From: Acidobacteriaceae bacterium
GTDB lineage: Bacteria; Acidobacteriota; Terriglobia; Terriglobales; Acidobacteriaceae
NCBI GenBank assembly: GCA_003140655.1
Contig: PLKR01000289.1
Coordinates: 1-38,760 of the forward strand
Reading direction: 5' to 3'
Length of the DNA: 38,760 bases
The translations under genes and the position numbers were made by a program. The notes below the pieces were generated by a model. The model worked only from the letters and a program-made list of their open reading frames with translations. It did no database searches and was not told the DNA's origin. This document shows, in pieces, positions 1 to 7,846 of the stretch; the first letter of the stretch is position 1; the number at the start of each line of letters is the position of its first letter.

Positions 1-134
1 CGGTGATTTTGGTCTGGATTACCCGCTTACTGAAAAAAGCCTGACAGCCGTTACGCCTCTCCACAACCTTATTTCGTGGGATAGGAGCTATCGGTGCGGG
101 CGGATAAGCGCTTCAAGTATTTCGGCCATGGAGC

Positions 135-881
135 CTAGTCCATGAGCAAGCCACCGTTCACGTCAAGAATCTCCCCCGTGATGTAGCGGGCGTCTTCGCT
201 GGCCAAGAAAGCCACAGCCTTTGCAACATCACTGGCTTCTCCTGGCTTCTTGCCGAGCGGGATACGGCCGAACATGCTTGCGATACCCGGGACCCCATGC
301 AAGAAGTCGGTGTTGATGATTCCCGGGGCAACGGCGTTCACCGTGATATTGTCAGGGGCTAGGGCTGCGGCCAAGGTTTTGGTTAGGCAGATGACAGCTG
401 CTTTCGATACCGAATAATGAGCCCCCACCAGCAACCCGCCAGTCTTGCCGGCCTGGGATGCCATGTTGATTACGCGCCCGGATTTCTGCTGTCGCATCAC
501 AGGAGCTGCGGTTTGGCAGCTAAACAGGACACCCTTCACGTTAACCGCAAAAACCCGGTCCCATTCCGCTTCGGGAATTTCCTCGAAGGGCTTGACCGTG
601 AAGATCGCGGCATTGTTCACAATAATGTCTATGGCTCCATACCGATTCCGGACGCTCTCGACTACCTCGGCCCACTCTTCTTTTTTGCTGACATCTAGTG
701 AAAAGCTTGTGGAACGATTATCAATAGCCCTGATAGTTTCGAGCGCCTGTTCAAGCTTCTCAGCCTGGATATCCGTCAAGACGCTAATCGCACCCCGTCG
801 CGCGAGCTCAAGCGACGTCTCAAGCCCCATCCCTTGTGCGGCGCCTGTAATGATTGCAACTTTCCCTTCGAGTGGCTTCAT
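135..881 (-). CDS. SDR-family NAD(P)-dependent oxidoreductase
   Basis: This is a classical short-chain dehydrogenase/reductase of 248 residues, the usual family length. It probably oxidises or reduces a hydroxyl/keto group of a sugar or sugar acid in the cytoplasm. The cofactor motif TGAAQGMG lies at residues 12-19, NNAA at 89-92, the catalytic Ser at 142, and Tyr156/Lys160 in YSVSK. The C-terminal YITGEILDVNGG block is intact. Asp37 after the second beta strand favours NAD(H) over NADP(H). The start codon overlaps the stop of the upstream leftward dehydrogenase as ATGA, so the two are translationally coupled. The substrate cannot be read from the sequence; the neighbours suggest a sugar-acid intermediate. 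Confidence 0.9.
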   Translation of the reverse strand: MKPLEGKVAIITGAAQGMGLETSLELARRGAISVLTDIQAEKLEQALETIRAIDNRSTSFSLDVSKKEEWAEVVESVRNRYGAIDIIVNNAAIFTVKPFEEIPEAEWDRVFAVNVKGVLFSCQTAAPVMRQQKSGRVINMASQAGKTGGLLVGAHYSVSKAAVICLTKTLAAALAPDNITVNAVAPGIINTDFLHGVPGIASMFGRIPLGKKPGEASDVAKAVAFLASEDARYITGEILDVNGGLLMD

Positions 882-1762
882 TGCTTTTTCGAATTCCCGT
901 ATGTGCGAAAGTACGCTATGACCTCGTCGATTCGATCAGGGACCTTATGATTGAAGTGGTTGGTCACTCCGGACTGGAAACTTGCTTCCAGAAAATCGCG
1001 AGTAGCCTGGCACATCCGAGCAGTGATTCCGATCTCCTCCACCATATGTGTCACTCCCTCCATCTCTTCCCAGCGACGCCCACAATGGGCTGCGTGGGTA
1101 GTCACAAGCATCTGGCTCAGCGGACGCAACCCGTAGGACGTGACTGTTTCTTCGATAGACGATAGCACCGGTTGCGTCACCCCGAACTGATCAGCAGCCA
1201 GCAAGGTTTCGACAAATAGGCATTCCAGTCCCTTCATAAAAATACTTCGACACATCTTCAATGCGGAAGCAGCTCCGACTTCCGCCCCCACCACCGAAGC
1301 AACCAACTGGACCCCCGAGAGGCAGGAGTGAGCTTCCGCAGCGCGCGCCCCGGCGAGAGCCAAAGGCGCGGCAGAACCCTCTCCTGCGATGGAGCCCAGT
1401 ATCGAACCGTCGACATAGCTGCTGCCGGGGAAGCGAGCAGCCATGAGCCGTTTTTCATTTGGCGCAACAGAATTAAAATCGATATAAAGACTTCCGTTCC
1501 ATGCAGAAGCTGCCTCTTGTGCTGCTTGCGACGTCAGTCGCGGTGTCACAAGCGAAAGAACAACGTCGCATCCGCGTACAAGCGTGGCGATGTCTGGTAC
1601 CACTTCAAACACAGAACGATCGAGGCGCCTGCGAAGGTGGTCACGAAGCGGAAGCTGGTTGAGAAGCGGATCGACTACTTGGATCGGCTCACTCAAACTT
1701 TGACCAATGTGGGCGGCAAGGGTTGATCCGGCTTCACCAAAACCGATGATCCCCCAGCGCAA
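878..1762 (-). CDS. 6-phosphogluconate dehydrogenase-like NAD-binding protein (DUF1932 type)
   Basis: This is a beta-hydroxyacid dehydrogenase-like protein with an N-terminal Rossmann fold (GIIGFGEAG at the very start) and a C-terminal helical domain of the DUF1932 type. It probably acts on a hydroxy acid with NAD(P). I place the start at TTG 1762: GAGGAAAG lies about 8 bases upstream, and the protein then begins directly at the Rossmann strand (294 aa). An ATG at 1825 and a GTG at 1783 are also in frame, but their extra residues come from DNA that is recognisably the 3' end of a decayed RraA gene read in another frame. The gene overlaps the next SDR by four bases. The substrate is unknown. 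Confidence 0.85.
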   Translation of the reverse strand: MRWGIIGFGEAGSTLAAHIGQSLSEPIQVVDPLLNQLPLRDHLRRRLDRSVFEVVPDIATLVRGCDVVLSLVTPRLTSQAAQEAASAWNGSLYIDFNSVAPNEKRLMAARFPGSSYVDGSILGSIAGEGSAAPLALAGARAAEAHSCLSGVQLVASVVGAEVGAASALKMCRSIFMKGLECLFVETLLAADQFGVTQPVLSSIEETVTSYGLRPLSQMLVTTHAAHCGRRWEEMEGVTHMVEEIGITARMCQATRDFLEASFQSGVTNHFNHKVPDRIDEVIAYFRTYGNSKKQ

Positions 1763-1763
1763 T

Positions 1764-2090
1764 TTATCGACTTTCCTCTGCACGTTTTCTCCGCAAATTA
1801 TATGGATCGATGGTGAGTTCGCCATCGAATCAATCGCTTGACGAACGCGGCTTGCTTAGCGGATCGGGCTTTGGTCCTTTCGAGCGCGTTTGCGGCAGCA
1901 TCGTGTCGAACTGCCGCTGCACCGTCATCGCCAGCTGGTATCAAATCGCGGTGTCCCATCGTTAGTCGCCCATCGTTATGGATTCGTTGAAGGTGTGGTA
2001 GGAGCCGCTGCGCCTGGAATGGGGACGCCAACCCAAAAGACGGGGATGATCGTTGACGGCGCGGACCTACCAGTCGGAAGACGCTTGACA
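1764..2090 (-). pseudogene. Decayed RraA-family aldolase (C-terminal relic)
   Basis: Read leftward in three shifting frames, this stretch reproduces the C-terminal third of the intact RraA gene at 3026-3661. One frame gives PVFWVGVPIPGAA (intact copy PVFCSGVAIPGTA). The next gives a LTMGHRDLI..GDDG..RHDAA..KARSAKQAAFVKRL block (intact ITMGDVMI..GDDDG..RRDAA..KARSAKEIAFIKRL). The last gives DGELTID..LR.KRAEESR and a TAA at 1764, against DGELTID..LRGKRATKSR in the intact copy. The frame changes and an internal stop show it is broken, and I could not trace the N-terminal half. It sits where an RraA gene would head the 6PGDH-like/SDR pair. The homology is seen directly; loss of function is inferred. 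Confidence 0.8.
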
Positions 2091-2122
2091 TACGGATTCA
2101 TGTTCCACGAGCAGAGCCGCTT

Positions 2123-2190
2123 TTGTCAATGATATATTATAATTTATATGATTTTAGTTATAAATGATAATATACAATCGAATTTTCATA
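2123..2190 (+). promoter_or_regulatory. AT-rich promoter/operator region of the GntR regulator
   Basis: A strongly AT-rich block separates the decayed leftward set from the GntR gene. TTGTCA (2123-2128) is followed after 18 bases by TATGAT (2147-2152). An imperfect dyad ATATTATAATTTATAT lies at 2133-2148. The stretch at 2139-2158 loosely resembles the operators found at 30570 and 35533, with about 13 of 20 positions matching. An autoregulatory site is likely for this family, but the exact operator is uncertain. Confidence 0.4.
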
Positions 2191-2233
2191 ATGTATGCTT
2201 GATAGGGCGACGAATTTCTTGGAAGATGATTGC

Positions 2234-2899
2234 ATGGCAAGCATCCCGGACGTAAGCGCCGCTTCCATCACACACGCGGCCATAGCTCACTCTCACGTTC
2301 GCGACGCGCTACTAAAGGGCACGCTGCGCCCAAATGAGAGAATCCATCAAGTTAGGCTTGCTCAACAGCTCGGAATGAGCCTGGTTCCCGTGAGAGAAGC
2401 CCTTCGGAAGCTTGAGGCTGAGGGGTTCGTCCGCATCATGCCTCATCGCGGGGTCTATGTCAGCCCGATTTCTCGTGCCGAGATGGAAGATGTCTTCGCG
2501 GTCCGACTCGCGATCGAGTCTATGGCGACCAGGCAAGGCGTTTTGCGAATTACCGATAAACAAGTGGAAAAGCTTGCGGACCTTATTTCAAGGATGGAAG
2601 TCGCCCTGTGCTCGCACGACCATCCTCAGTTACTTGAACTCAATCGAGAATTTCACTTTAGCCTTTACGAAGCGTCGGGACGAGAATATCTGTGTAGTTT
2701 GATTTCCCATCTGTGGCAAAAAAGTACGCGGTACCGAACCTCCTACATTCAGCTTCCTGAACGAGCCGATCAGGCACATGAAGAACATAAGGAGATCCTC
2801 GCGGCAGTTCGGGAACGCTCTGTTAAAAAAGCAGTTCGCGCAGTGCGCAACAATATTCAGCAGACGATGCTTGGACTTCTCTCCTCGTCCGACACGTGA
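2234..2899 (+). CDS. GntR/FadR-family transcriptional regulator
   Basis: This is a FadR-subfamily repressor or activator with an N-terminal winged helix (about residues 15-78; recognition helix around LGMSLVPVREALRKLEAEG, wing HRGVYV) and a C-terminal all-helical FCD ligand domain. The start at ATG 2234 has GGAAG upstream and gives 221 residues. ATG 2195, in AT-rich DNA without a ribosome site, is the alternative. FCD metal ligands are only partly present: Asn137 and His141 in NREFH and His185 in HEEH, but the last helix has Asn207 where a His is usual. The gene leads the rightward RraA/SDR/dehydrogenase set and probably controls it, sensing a sugar-acid-like effector. Confidence 0.9.
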   Translation: MASIPDVSAASITHAAIAHSHVRDALLKGTLRPNERIHQVRLAQQLGMSLVPVREALRKLEAEGFVRIMPHRGVYVSPISRAEMEDVFAVRLAIESMATRQGVLRITDKQVEKLADLISRMEVALCSHDHPQLLELNREFHFSLYEASGREYLCSLISHLWQKSTRYRTSYIQLPERADQAHEEHKEILAAVRERSVKKAVRAVRNNIQQTMLGLLSSSDT

Positions 2900-3025
2900 G
2901 TGTCATGATCGGGGCGGACTCATGCGAGTTGGGCGGGAGAATTCAAGAAAGCATCTTTCGTTGTCCGCGGTCGATTCTCGTTCCACCGTTGAATCGATGA
3001 CGTTACCGGGACAGAGTGATCGTAA

Positions 3026-3661
3026 ATGAACGAAGTGAATCTAGTCGCAGAGTTAGGGAAATTCGGCACGCCCACGTTGGCCGAAGCTTCGCCCGAAGTC
3101 GTGGCCTTGTCTCCCACGATTGCGCCGCTATTCCGCCCGATCCAGTTAGCAGGAGTCGTGTATCCCATCCAGCTTGGTCCCCAAGACAATTTGGCGGCCC
3201 ATTTTGCTGTGGCGGAAGCTTCTTCGGGATCTGTCCTAGTGATAGCAACCGGACGGGAGACGCGAGTGGGCTTTTGGGGTGAAGTTTTGACAGAGGCTGC
3301 CCTAGCTCGAGGGATCCGCGGCTTAGTAACCGATGGGGCTGTGCGGGATGTTCGCGCCATCAGGGATCGTTCGTTCCCTGTCTTTTGCTCCGGGGTCGCC
3401 ATTCCAGGCACAGCGAAAAACTCTACCGGACTTTCAAACGAACCGATAACAATGGGGGACGTGATGATCCGACCCGGTGATTTGATCCTGGGTGACGATG
3501 ATGGTGTAGTAGTGGTCCGACGCGATGCGGCTGTAGGCGTGCTTGAAAAAGCCAAAGCCCGATCCGCTAAGGAGATCGCTTTCATCAAACGATTGCGTGA
3601 TGGCGAACTCACCATCGATCTATTTGACTTAAGGGGAAAGCGTGCAACGAAAAGCCGATAA
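3026..3661 (+). CDS. RraA-family aldolase/decarboxylase-like protein
   Basis: A 211-residue RraA-like protein. Catabolic members are class II (Mg-dependent) retro-aldolases or decarboxylases acting on 4-hydroxy-2-oxo acids; others regulate RNase E. The family signature TDGAVRD is at residues 102-108, with Arg107 for substrate and Asp108 for metal. WGE at 84-86 forms the other side of the site. The sequence ends with the positively charged KARSAKEIAFIKRL tail shared with the decayed copy at 1764-2090. Placement directly behind the GntR gene and before an SDR and a 2-hydroxyacid dehydrogenase argues for a catabolic aldolase role rather than RNase E control. Carbon chain length of the substrate is not determinable. 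Confidence 0.85.
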   Translation: MNEVNLVAELGKFGTPTLAEASPEVVALSPTIAPLFRPIQLAGVVYPIQLGPQDNLAAHFAVAEASSGSVLVIATGRETRVGFWGEVLTEAALARGIRGLVTDGAVRDVRAIRDRSFPVFCSGVAIPGTAKNSTGLSNEPITMGDVMIRPGDLILGDDDGVVVVRRDAAVGVLEKAKARSAKEIAFIKRLRDGELTIDLFDLRGKRATKSR

Positions 3662-3675
3662 ATTGTACCGAGATG

Positions 3676-3810
3676 AGCAAGGGCTCTATCGATTCTAATT
3701 CTGTTGCGCCCGACATCTTTGGCTCTCAGCATTTGGTTTCTTGGTCGACGAAACGCCCAATAGTCACCGGCGAGTTTCTTGACCTGAACGGTGACTCCTG
3801 GACCAGCTCT
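3676..3810 (+). pseudogene. Possible relic of an SDR C-terminus fused in frame ahead of the next SDR
   Basis: The open frame of the next SDR extends upstream to 3673. In this extension a block reading IVTGEFLDLNG matches the conserved SDR C-terminal block (compare YITGEILDVNGG at the end of the first SDR here). An SDR N-terminus never carries such a block. It looks like the last 25 or so codons of a deleted tandem SDR. The resemblance is short, so this remains an inference. Confidence 0.45.
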
Positions 3811-4584
3811 ATGGCTGACATGCTTGAAGCGCTCATGCTCGACGGCAAGGTTGCCCTGGTGACCGGCGCCGGTCGCGGCATCGGGAGAAGCACCGCGCTC
3901 ATTATGGCGGCGATGGGTGCTGACCTCGCCGTGGTGAGCCGTACACGAAGTGAACTTGACGAGGTCGTCTTGTCCATTGAAAAGCTCGGACGGCGAGGGT
4001 TGGGCGTCGAATGCGATTTAGCCATGGCCGGCGCTCCGACCCGGATCATCGAAGCTTGTATTTCACATTTCGGTCGGCTTGACATCCTTGTTAACAACGC
4101 CGGCGTGGTCATCCGCAAGCGCGCCGAAGAAATCCTCCCTAAGGATTGGGATGTGATCTTGGAACTAAATATCAAGGCGACGGCAGAGATGTGTCGCTTG
4201 GCTCTGCCTCACTTGCGCCGAAACGCCAACGCCGCCATTATCAACATGTCCTCTATCACAGGCCAAGTCGGCACTCCTCTGCGCGCAGCCTACGCCGCCA
4301 CCAAGGCGGCGATTATTGGTTATACGCGTGTGCTCGCAAAGGAGCTAGCCCCTGAAGGCATCCGTGTCAATGCCGTGCAACCGGGCTTCATTGACACGGA
4401 TTTTGTGAGGCCATTTCTATCGGACGAACCCGACCAAATGGCTGATGTTCTCAAGCACATTCCGCTCGGTCGTATGGGGACGCCCGATGAAGCCGCTTGG
4501 CCGATCGTCTTTCTAGCGTCGCCTGCCGCTTCCTACATAACGGGACAATCGATCGTTATCGATGGGGGGTGGATGTTGTTCTGA
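3811..4584 (+). CDS. SDR-family NAD(P)-dependent oxidoreductase
   Basis: A classical SDR with TGAGRGIG at residues 18-25, NNAG at 95-98, catalytic Ser147, Tyr161 and Lys165 (YAATK), and the YITGQ..IDGG C-terminal block. I chose ATG 3811 (257 aa, normal length); ATG 3820 and 3838 are nearby alternatives. The open frame runs back to ATG 3673, but that extension looks like a remnant of another SDR. After the second strand the residue run SRTRSELD suggests possible NADP(H) use. Its stop overlaps the start of the following 2-hydroxyacid dehydrogenase (TGATG), so the two are coupled. It probably acts on the same hydroxy/keto acid pool as its neighbours. Confidence 0.88.
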   Translation: MADMLEALMLDGKVALVTGAGRGIGRSTALIMAAMGADLAVVSRTRSELDEVVLSIEKLGRRGLGVECDLAMAGAPTRIIEACISHFGRLDILVNNAGVVIRKRAEEILPKDWDVILELNIKATAEMCRLALPHLRRNANAAIINMSSITGQVGTPLRAAYAATKAAIIGYTRVLAKELAPEGIRVNAVQPGFIDTDFVRPFLSDEPDQMADVLKHIPLGRMGTPDEAAWPIVFLASPAASYITGQSIVIDGGWMLF

Positions 4585-5528
4585 TGGCCTACTTTGTAGC
4601 GGTGACCGACTCGCCTTCGGGGGACGATCTGTCCATAGAGCGTTCTGTGTTGGGGGGGATGCGCGTTGAAAAGATCTCCTGGAACGACCGCGCAAGCCTG
4701 GCCCGTGCCCTCCGCGAGGCCGATGCCATTCTGTGCATGCATGCGCCTCTTGATGAGCACGTGATTGGTTCTTTGTCGCATTGCAAGATCATAGCTCGTT
4801 TTGGGACGGGATTGGATAACATCAACCGCGATGCTGCCCAGGCCGCAAACATCCACGTTACGGGTGTGGCGGACTATTGCACTGAAGAAGTTGCCAATCA
4901 CACCATGGCTCTGTTGTTGGCCTGGAATCGAAAAATACTGCATTGTCACGGATTCGTACTGGAAAAGCGATGGAATGAGCGGTCCCTGACGACCGGCAAT
5001 TGGGGGTGCGCTCCGATACGGCGCTTGTCGACGCAAACCTTGGGACTTTTGGGATTTGGCCGAATTGGGCGAGCAGTAGCCCAGAGAGCGCTTGCTTTCG
5101 GGATGACGGTTTTGGCGAATACCCGTCACCCTGAACGGGCACAGCTCGAGGGAACAGGAGTCGCCTTGATCAGCCGGGAAGAGCTGTGGAGTCGGTCTGA
5201 CTATGTCTCGTTGCATGTTCCGCTCACGGAAGAGACTCGGCATGTCATTAACGCGGAGACCATTGGAATGATGAAACCCGGTGCCGTCTTAATCAATACG
5301 TCGAGAGGAGGGCTGGTGGACGAAGACGCTCTTGTGACAGCTCTACGCGCAGGACGCCTGGCTGGCGCGCTTCTGGACGTTTTTAAGAGTGCGCCTTTGC
5401 CAGTCGATCATCCGCTCCGGCAGCTGAAGAATGTCATCCTGACTCCCCATGTCGCATTTTATTCGGAAGATGCTCTTCTGGATCTTCGCCGTCTTGCAGC
5501 GGAAGCTGTAAGAGCGTATTTGACTTAA
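4584..5528 (+). CDS. D-isomer-specific 2-hydroxyacid dehydrogenase-like protein lacking the catalytic Glu
   Basis: A 314-residue protein of the D-3-phosphoglycerate dehydrogenase/CtBP-like family, with a split catalytic domain and an inserted Rossmann domain (GFGRIG at 157-162). Substrate Arg241 (NTSRGG) and catalytic His289 (TPHVAF) are present. The Glu normally in the DVxxxEP motif is replaced by Ala270 (DVFKSAP), a change confirmed by the GCG codon at 5391-5393. That Glu tunes the catalytic His, so activity may be reduced or altered. The paralogue at 26458-27453 keeps the Glu. The start at ATG 4584 overlaps the SDR stop as TGATG; an upstream in-frame ATG lies inside the SDR. Confidence 0.85.
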   Translation: MAYFVAVTDSPSGDDLSIERSVLGGMRVEKISWNDRASLARALREADAILCMHAPLDEHVIGSLSHCKIIARFGTGLDNINRDAAQAANIHVTGVADYCTEEVANHTMALLLAWNRKILHCHGFVLEKRWNERSLTTGNWGCAPIRRLSTQTLGLLGFGRIGRAVAQRALAFGMTVLANTRHPERAQLEGTGVALISREELWSRSDYVSLHVPLTEETRHVINAETIGMMKPGAVLINTSRGGLVDEDALVTALRAGRLAGALLDVFKSAPLPVDHPLRQLKNVILTPHVAFYSEDALLDLRRLAAEAVRAYLT

Positions 5529-5711
5529 CCCGTGCCATCCCGGCCATCCAAGCGCGAGAGTATCCCGCGCCGAGGCCATGGGCAGAGAAATCTCGAATGG
5601 TCTGTGAGGGCAGTTGCACCGATTCATCAGTTGGTTTCACTTTGACCCGGGCCTAGATCCGGCGGATTTCGGACGAGCCTAGTCAACCGGATTACTAGAA
5701 GGAGGCATTCG

Positions 5712-6530
5712 GTGTTGGGATTGGATGGGTTTATCGACCCGCATGTGCATTCCGCTCCGGAACATGTCCCGCGGCTCTTGGACGACATTTCCCTCGCCCG
5801 CCAAGCGCTGGAAGCAAAGATGTCTGGCATTCTAATAAAAAGCCACACCACTCTTACAGCGGATCGTGCCACCATTGCCGCGAAAATGGTTCCTGGAATC
5901 CGAGTGTGGGGAGGTTTAGTTCTTAATCATGCGATCGGTGGGTTCAACCCGGCCGCCGTCGAAGTGGCGATTGCTTACGGAGCAGCAGAGATTTGGATGC
6001 CGACCTTCGATGCTCTGAATCACCGTACGTTCTACCGGCAGGGCGGGCGAGGGTTGGCCCTAGATCAAGGCCAAATTCCTGACACGGTGCATCAGATTTT
6101 AGAACTTATCGCAAGGCACGGAGTAATTCTGGGCACGGGCCACCTAAGTGGCCGGGAGATACGCACTTTGGCATGCGTAGCTCGTGAGCACGGCGTGAAA
6201 AAGATTCTGATAACTCACCCCGAAGCACCATTTATCGACTTGCCGGTTTCTACGCAGCGCGAATTGGCGGGTTGGGGGTGCCTTTTTGAACGAACCTGGG
6301 TTTTTACGACCCCGGCACTCGGCGCCGTGATTAGCCCAGATCGACTTGTTCAGGATATTCGGGAAGTGGGTTGCGAAAGCACAGTGTTGGCGACAGATAT
6401 GGGCCAAGTCGGCAATCCGCCGCCAGTCGAGGGGTTTCGGGCGTTCGTCCAGACCTGCCGCGCAGCTGGTTTTGACGAGCGCCAGATTCGGCGTATGGCA
6501 GCTACGAACATTGAACAGTGGTTGATGTGA
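5712..6530 (+). CDS. Amidohydrolase-like metal-dependent hydrolase (DUF6282-like)
   Basis: A 272-residue TIM-barrel metallohydrolase-like protein. It starts with GTG 5712 behind a strong GGAGG at 5700-5704. Candidate metal ligands are His11 and His13 in DPHVH, His45, His144 in GTGHLSG, His169 in ITHPE and Asp229 in ATDMG, the order typical of amidohydrolase-like folds. It resembles uncharacterised proteins I know as DUF6282, often found beside sugar-acid enzymes. It lies between the 2-hydroxyacid dehydrogenase and the HpaI-type aldolase in the same direction, 16 bases before the latter. A lactone- or amide-hydrolysing step is plausible but unproven. The preceding gap (5529-5711) shows no gene. 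Confidence 0.75.
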   Translation: MLGLDGFIDPHVHSAPEHVPRLLDDISLARQALEAKMSGILIKSHTTLTADRATIAAKMVPGIRVWGGLVLNHAIGGFNPAAVEVAIAYGAAEIWMPTFDALNHRTFYRQGGRGLALDQGQIPDTVHQILELIARHGVILGTGHLSGREIRTLACVAREHGVKKILITHPEAPFIDLPVSTQRELAGWGCLFERTWVFTTPALGAVISPDRLVQDIREVGCESTVLATDMGQVGNPPPVEGFRAFVQTCRAAGFDERQIRRMAATNIEQWLM

Positions 6531-6546
6531 CGCAGGGAACCTTACC

Positions 6547-7320
6547 ATGCTAAGACGAAATAGCCTCAAACAAAAACTGCTGAAGAAAAAGATCGTCATT
6601 GGGATTTTCCTGGAGATCCCCGATCCGGCCCACGCGGAGATTGCTGGTCTTGCAGACATGGATTTTGTGATTATTGACTTTGAGCACGGTGCATTCTCAA
6701 GGGAATCGGCAATGCATACGGTCCGCGCCGCAACATCGACGGGAATCTCTCCCGTCGTCCGCGTACGAGAAAACTCTGCGCTGGCGATCCAGGAAGGTCT
6801 GGACATCGGCGCCGTTGCGGTGCAAATTCCGCACGTATCTGAAAAAGAGGCCGCCTTCAGCGCGTGTCAATCCGCTCGATTTTATCCGCAAGGCAACCGT
6901 GGGTTAAATCCCTATGTCAGGTCCGCGAGCTACTATGCCCAGACGGCGACCGAATACGTGAAAACTGCCAATGAAGACTTGGTTGTAATTGGTCAGATCG
7001 AAGGGGCGGACGGCGTTCGGAATCTAAGTGAAATTCTTGAGGTTCAGGGTTTAGATGTAGTCTTTCTAGGACCGTACGACCTATCTCAGTCCCTCGGCAT
7101 TCCAGGAGAGCTTGATCATCCTCTCCTGATTGAGTCGATGAAGCAGGTGATCGAAGTGGCGGGTCGTTCTGGCATCATAGTGGGCACATTTGCGGATTCG
7201 CCCGAGCGTGCGCTTGGCTGGATTAAGCTGGGCGTGCGTTATGTTGCCGTTTCTACCGATTCCGAAGTCTTTTTGAGCGCGAGTAGGCGCTTAGTCGAAA
7301 AAATCAGAAGCGAGCTATGA
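6547..7320 (+). CDS. HpcH/HpaI-family aldolase
   Basis: A class II pyruvate-type aldolase of 257 residues. Family members cleave 4-hydroxy-2-oxo acids to pyruvate plus an aldehyde using a divalent metal. The catalytic His47 lies in DFEHG, metal ligand Glu152 in QIEG, and metal ligand Asp178 in FLGPYDLSQSLG. NRGLN at 117-121 is the usual substrate loop. It closes the rightward set begun by the GntR gene and would supply a carbon-carbon cleavage step alongside RraA. A paralogue is at 34580-35338. The preferred substrate (sugar-acid derived versus aromatic-derived) cannot be distinguished. Confidence 0.9.
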   Translation: MLRRNSLKQKLLKKKIVIGIFLEIPDPAHAEIAGLADMDFVIIDFEHGAFSRESAMHTVRAATSTGISPVVRVRENSALAIQEGLDIGAVAVQIPHVSEKEAAFSACQSARFYPQGNRGLNPYVRSASYYAQTATEYVKTANEDLVVIGQIEGADGVRNLSEILEVQGLDVVFLGPYDLSQSLGIPGELDHPLLIESMKQVIEVAGRSGIIVGTFADSPERALGWIKLGVRYVAVSTDSEVFLSASRRLVEKIRSEL

Positions 7321-7345
7321 GCTCTCCCAGTATTCCGTCTCGAAA

Positions 7346-7738
7346 TTAGAAACCTGCCGCTCCGGCCTCGGCTACCGCATGGTCTTGGTCGCCTGATCCA
7401 CCGCTGACGCCGATTGCACCTACGACCTTGCCATTGCGCTTCAACGGAATGCCTCCGGCAAAGATCATGATTTTCCCGTCGTTTGAGGCATTTATTCCGA
7501 AAAACTGTCCGCCTGACTGAGAGTGGGTGGCCAAGTCTTTCGTAGCGATGTCGAATGCCCGCGAAGTATAGGCTTTCTTTATAGAAATATCGATGCTCCC
7601 CAGCCAAGCTCCATCCATGCGCACGTGGGAAACCAGATTCCCCCCGTCATCTGCAACCGCAATGTTCATTGGTTGGCCGATTTCTTTGGCCTTCTTTTCG
7701 GCGGCAGCAATCACGCGACGCGCGTCTTCCAATGTCAT
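7346..7738 (-). CDS. GlcG/HbpS-family protein
   Basis: A 130-residue protein covering the whole GlcG/HbpS domain, starting MTLEDARRVIAAAE and containing the conserved PMNIAVADDGGNLV and GGIPL..GKVVGAIGVSGGSG blocks. Members include heme-binding HbpS and the glycolate-operon protein GlcG of unclear role; they are often encoded with dehydrogenases and aldolases. No signal peptide is seen, so it is probably cytoplasmic. AGGAG lies 5-6 bases before the ATG. It is a single leftward gene facing the aldolase with only 25 bases between the stops. Its function here is not known. Confidence 0.85.
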   Translation of the reverse strand: MTLEDARRVIAAAEKKAKEIGQPMNIAVADDGGNLVSHVRMDGAWLGSIDISIKKAYTSRAFDIATKDLATHSQSGGQFFGINASNDGKIMIFAGGIPLKRNGKVVGAIGVSGGSGDQDHAVAEAGAAGF

Positions 7739-7809
7739 AGAGTCTCCTTAGTTTGCGGAGACCGGCCCCATGTCTCTGGCCGATCATCAGGCACAAATCT
7801 TACGTGGGC

Positions 7810-7846
7810 AAAACGGCCAACTCAATGGAAGTTGTGGAGTTGGCCG
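7810..7846 (-). terminator. Rho-independent-like terminator of the TonB-type receptor gene
   Basis: A perfect 10-bp inverted repeat, CGGCCAACTC at 7814-7823 and GAGTTGGCCG at 7837-7846, encloses a 13-base loop. Read leftward it is followed by TTTT (7813-7810). It lies about 165 bases past the stop of the leftward receptor gene. The T-run is short, so termination may be only partial. Confidence 0.55.

Noticed and set aside
1..144. An open frame entering from the left edge on the plus strand
   Set aside because: Only about 47 codons are visible, it overlaps the end of the first SDR, and it has no recognisable motif. I see nothing else in the first 134 bases.
445..921. A 158-codon plus-strand frame
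   Set aside because: It is antisense to the first SDR, whose catalytic motifs are complete.
3673..3810. The N-terminal extension as part of the SDR protein
   Set aside because: SDRs of this type start just before the TGxxxGxG motif, and the extension instead resembles an SDR C-terminus.
4533..5243. A 236-codon minus-strand frame
   Set aside because: It is a shadow of the 2-hydroxyacid dehydrogenase and SDR genes, with no domain signal.
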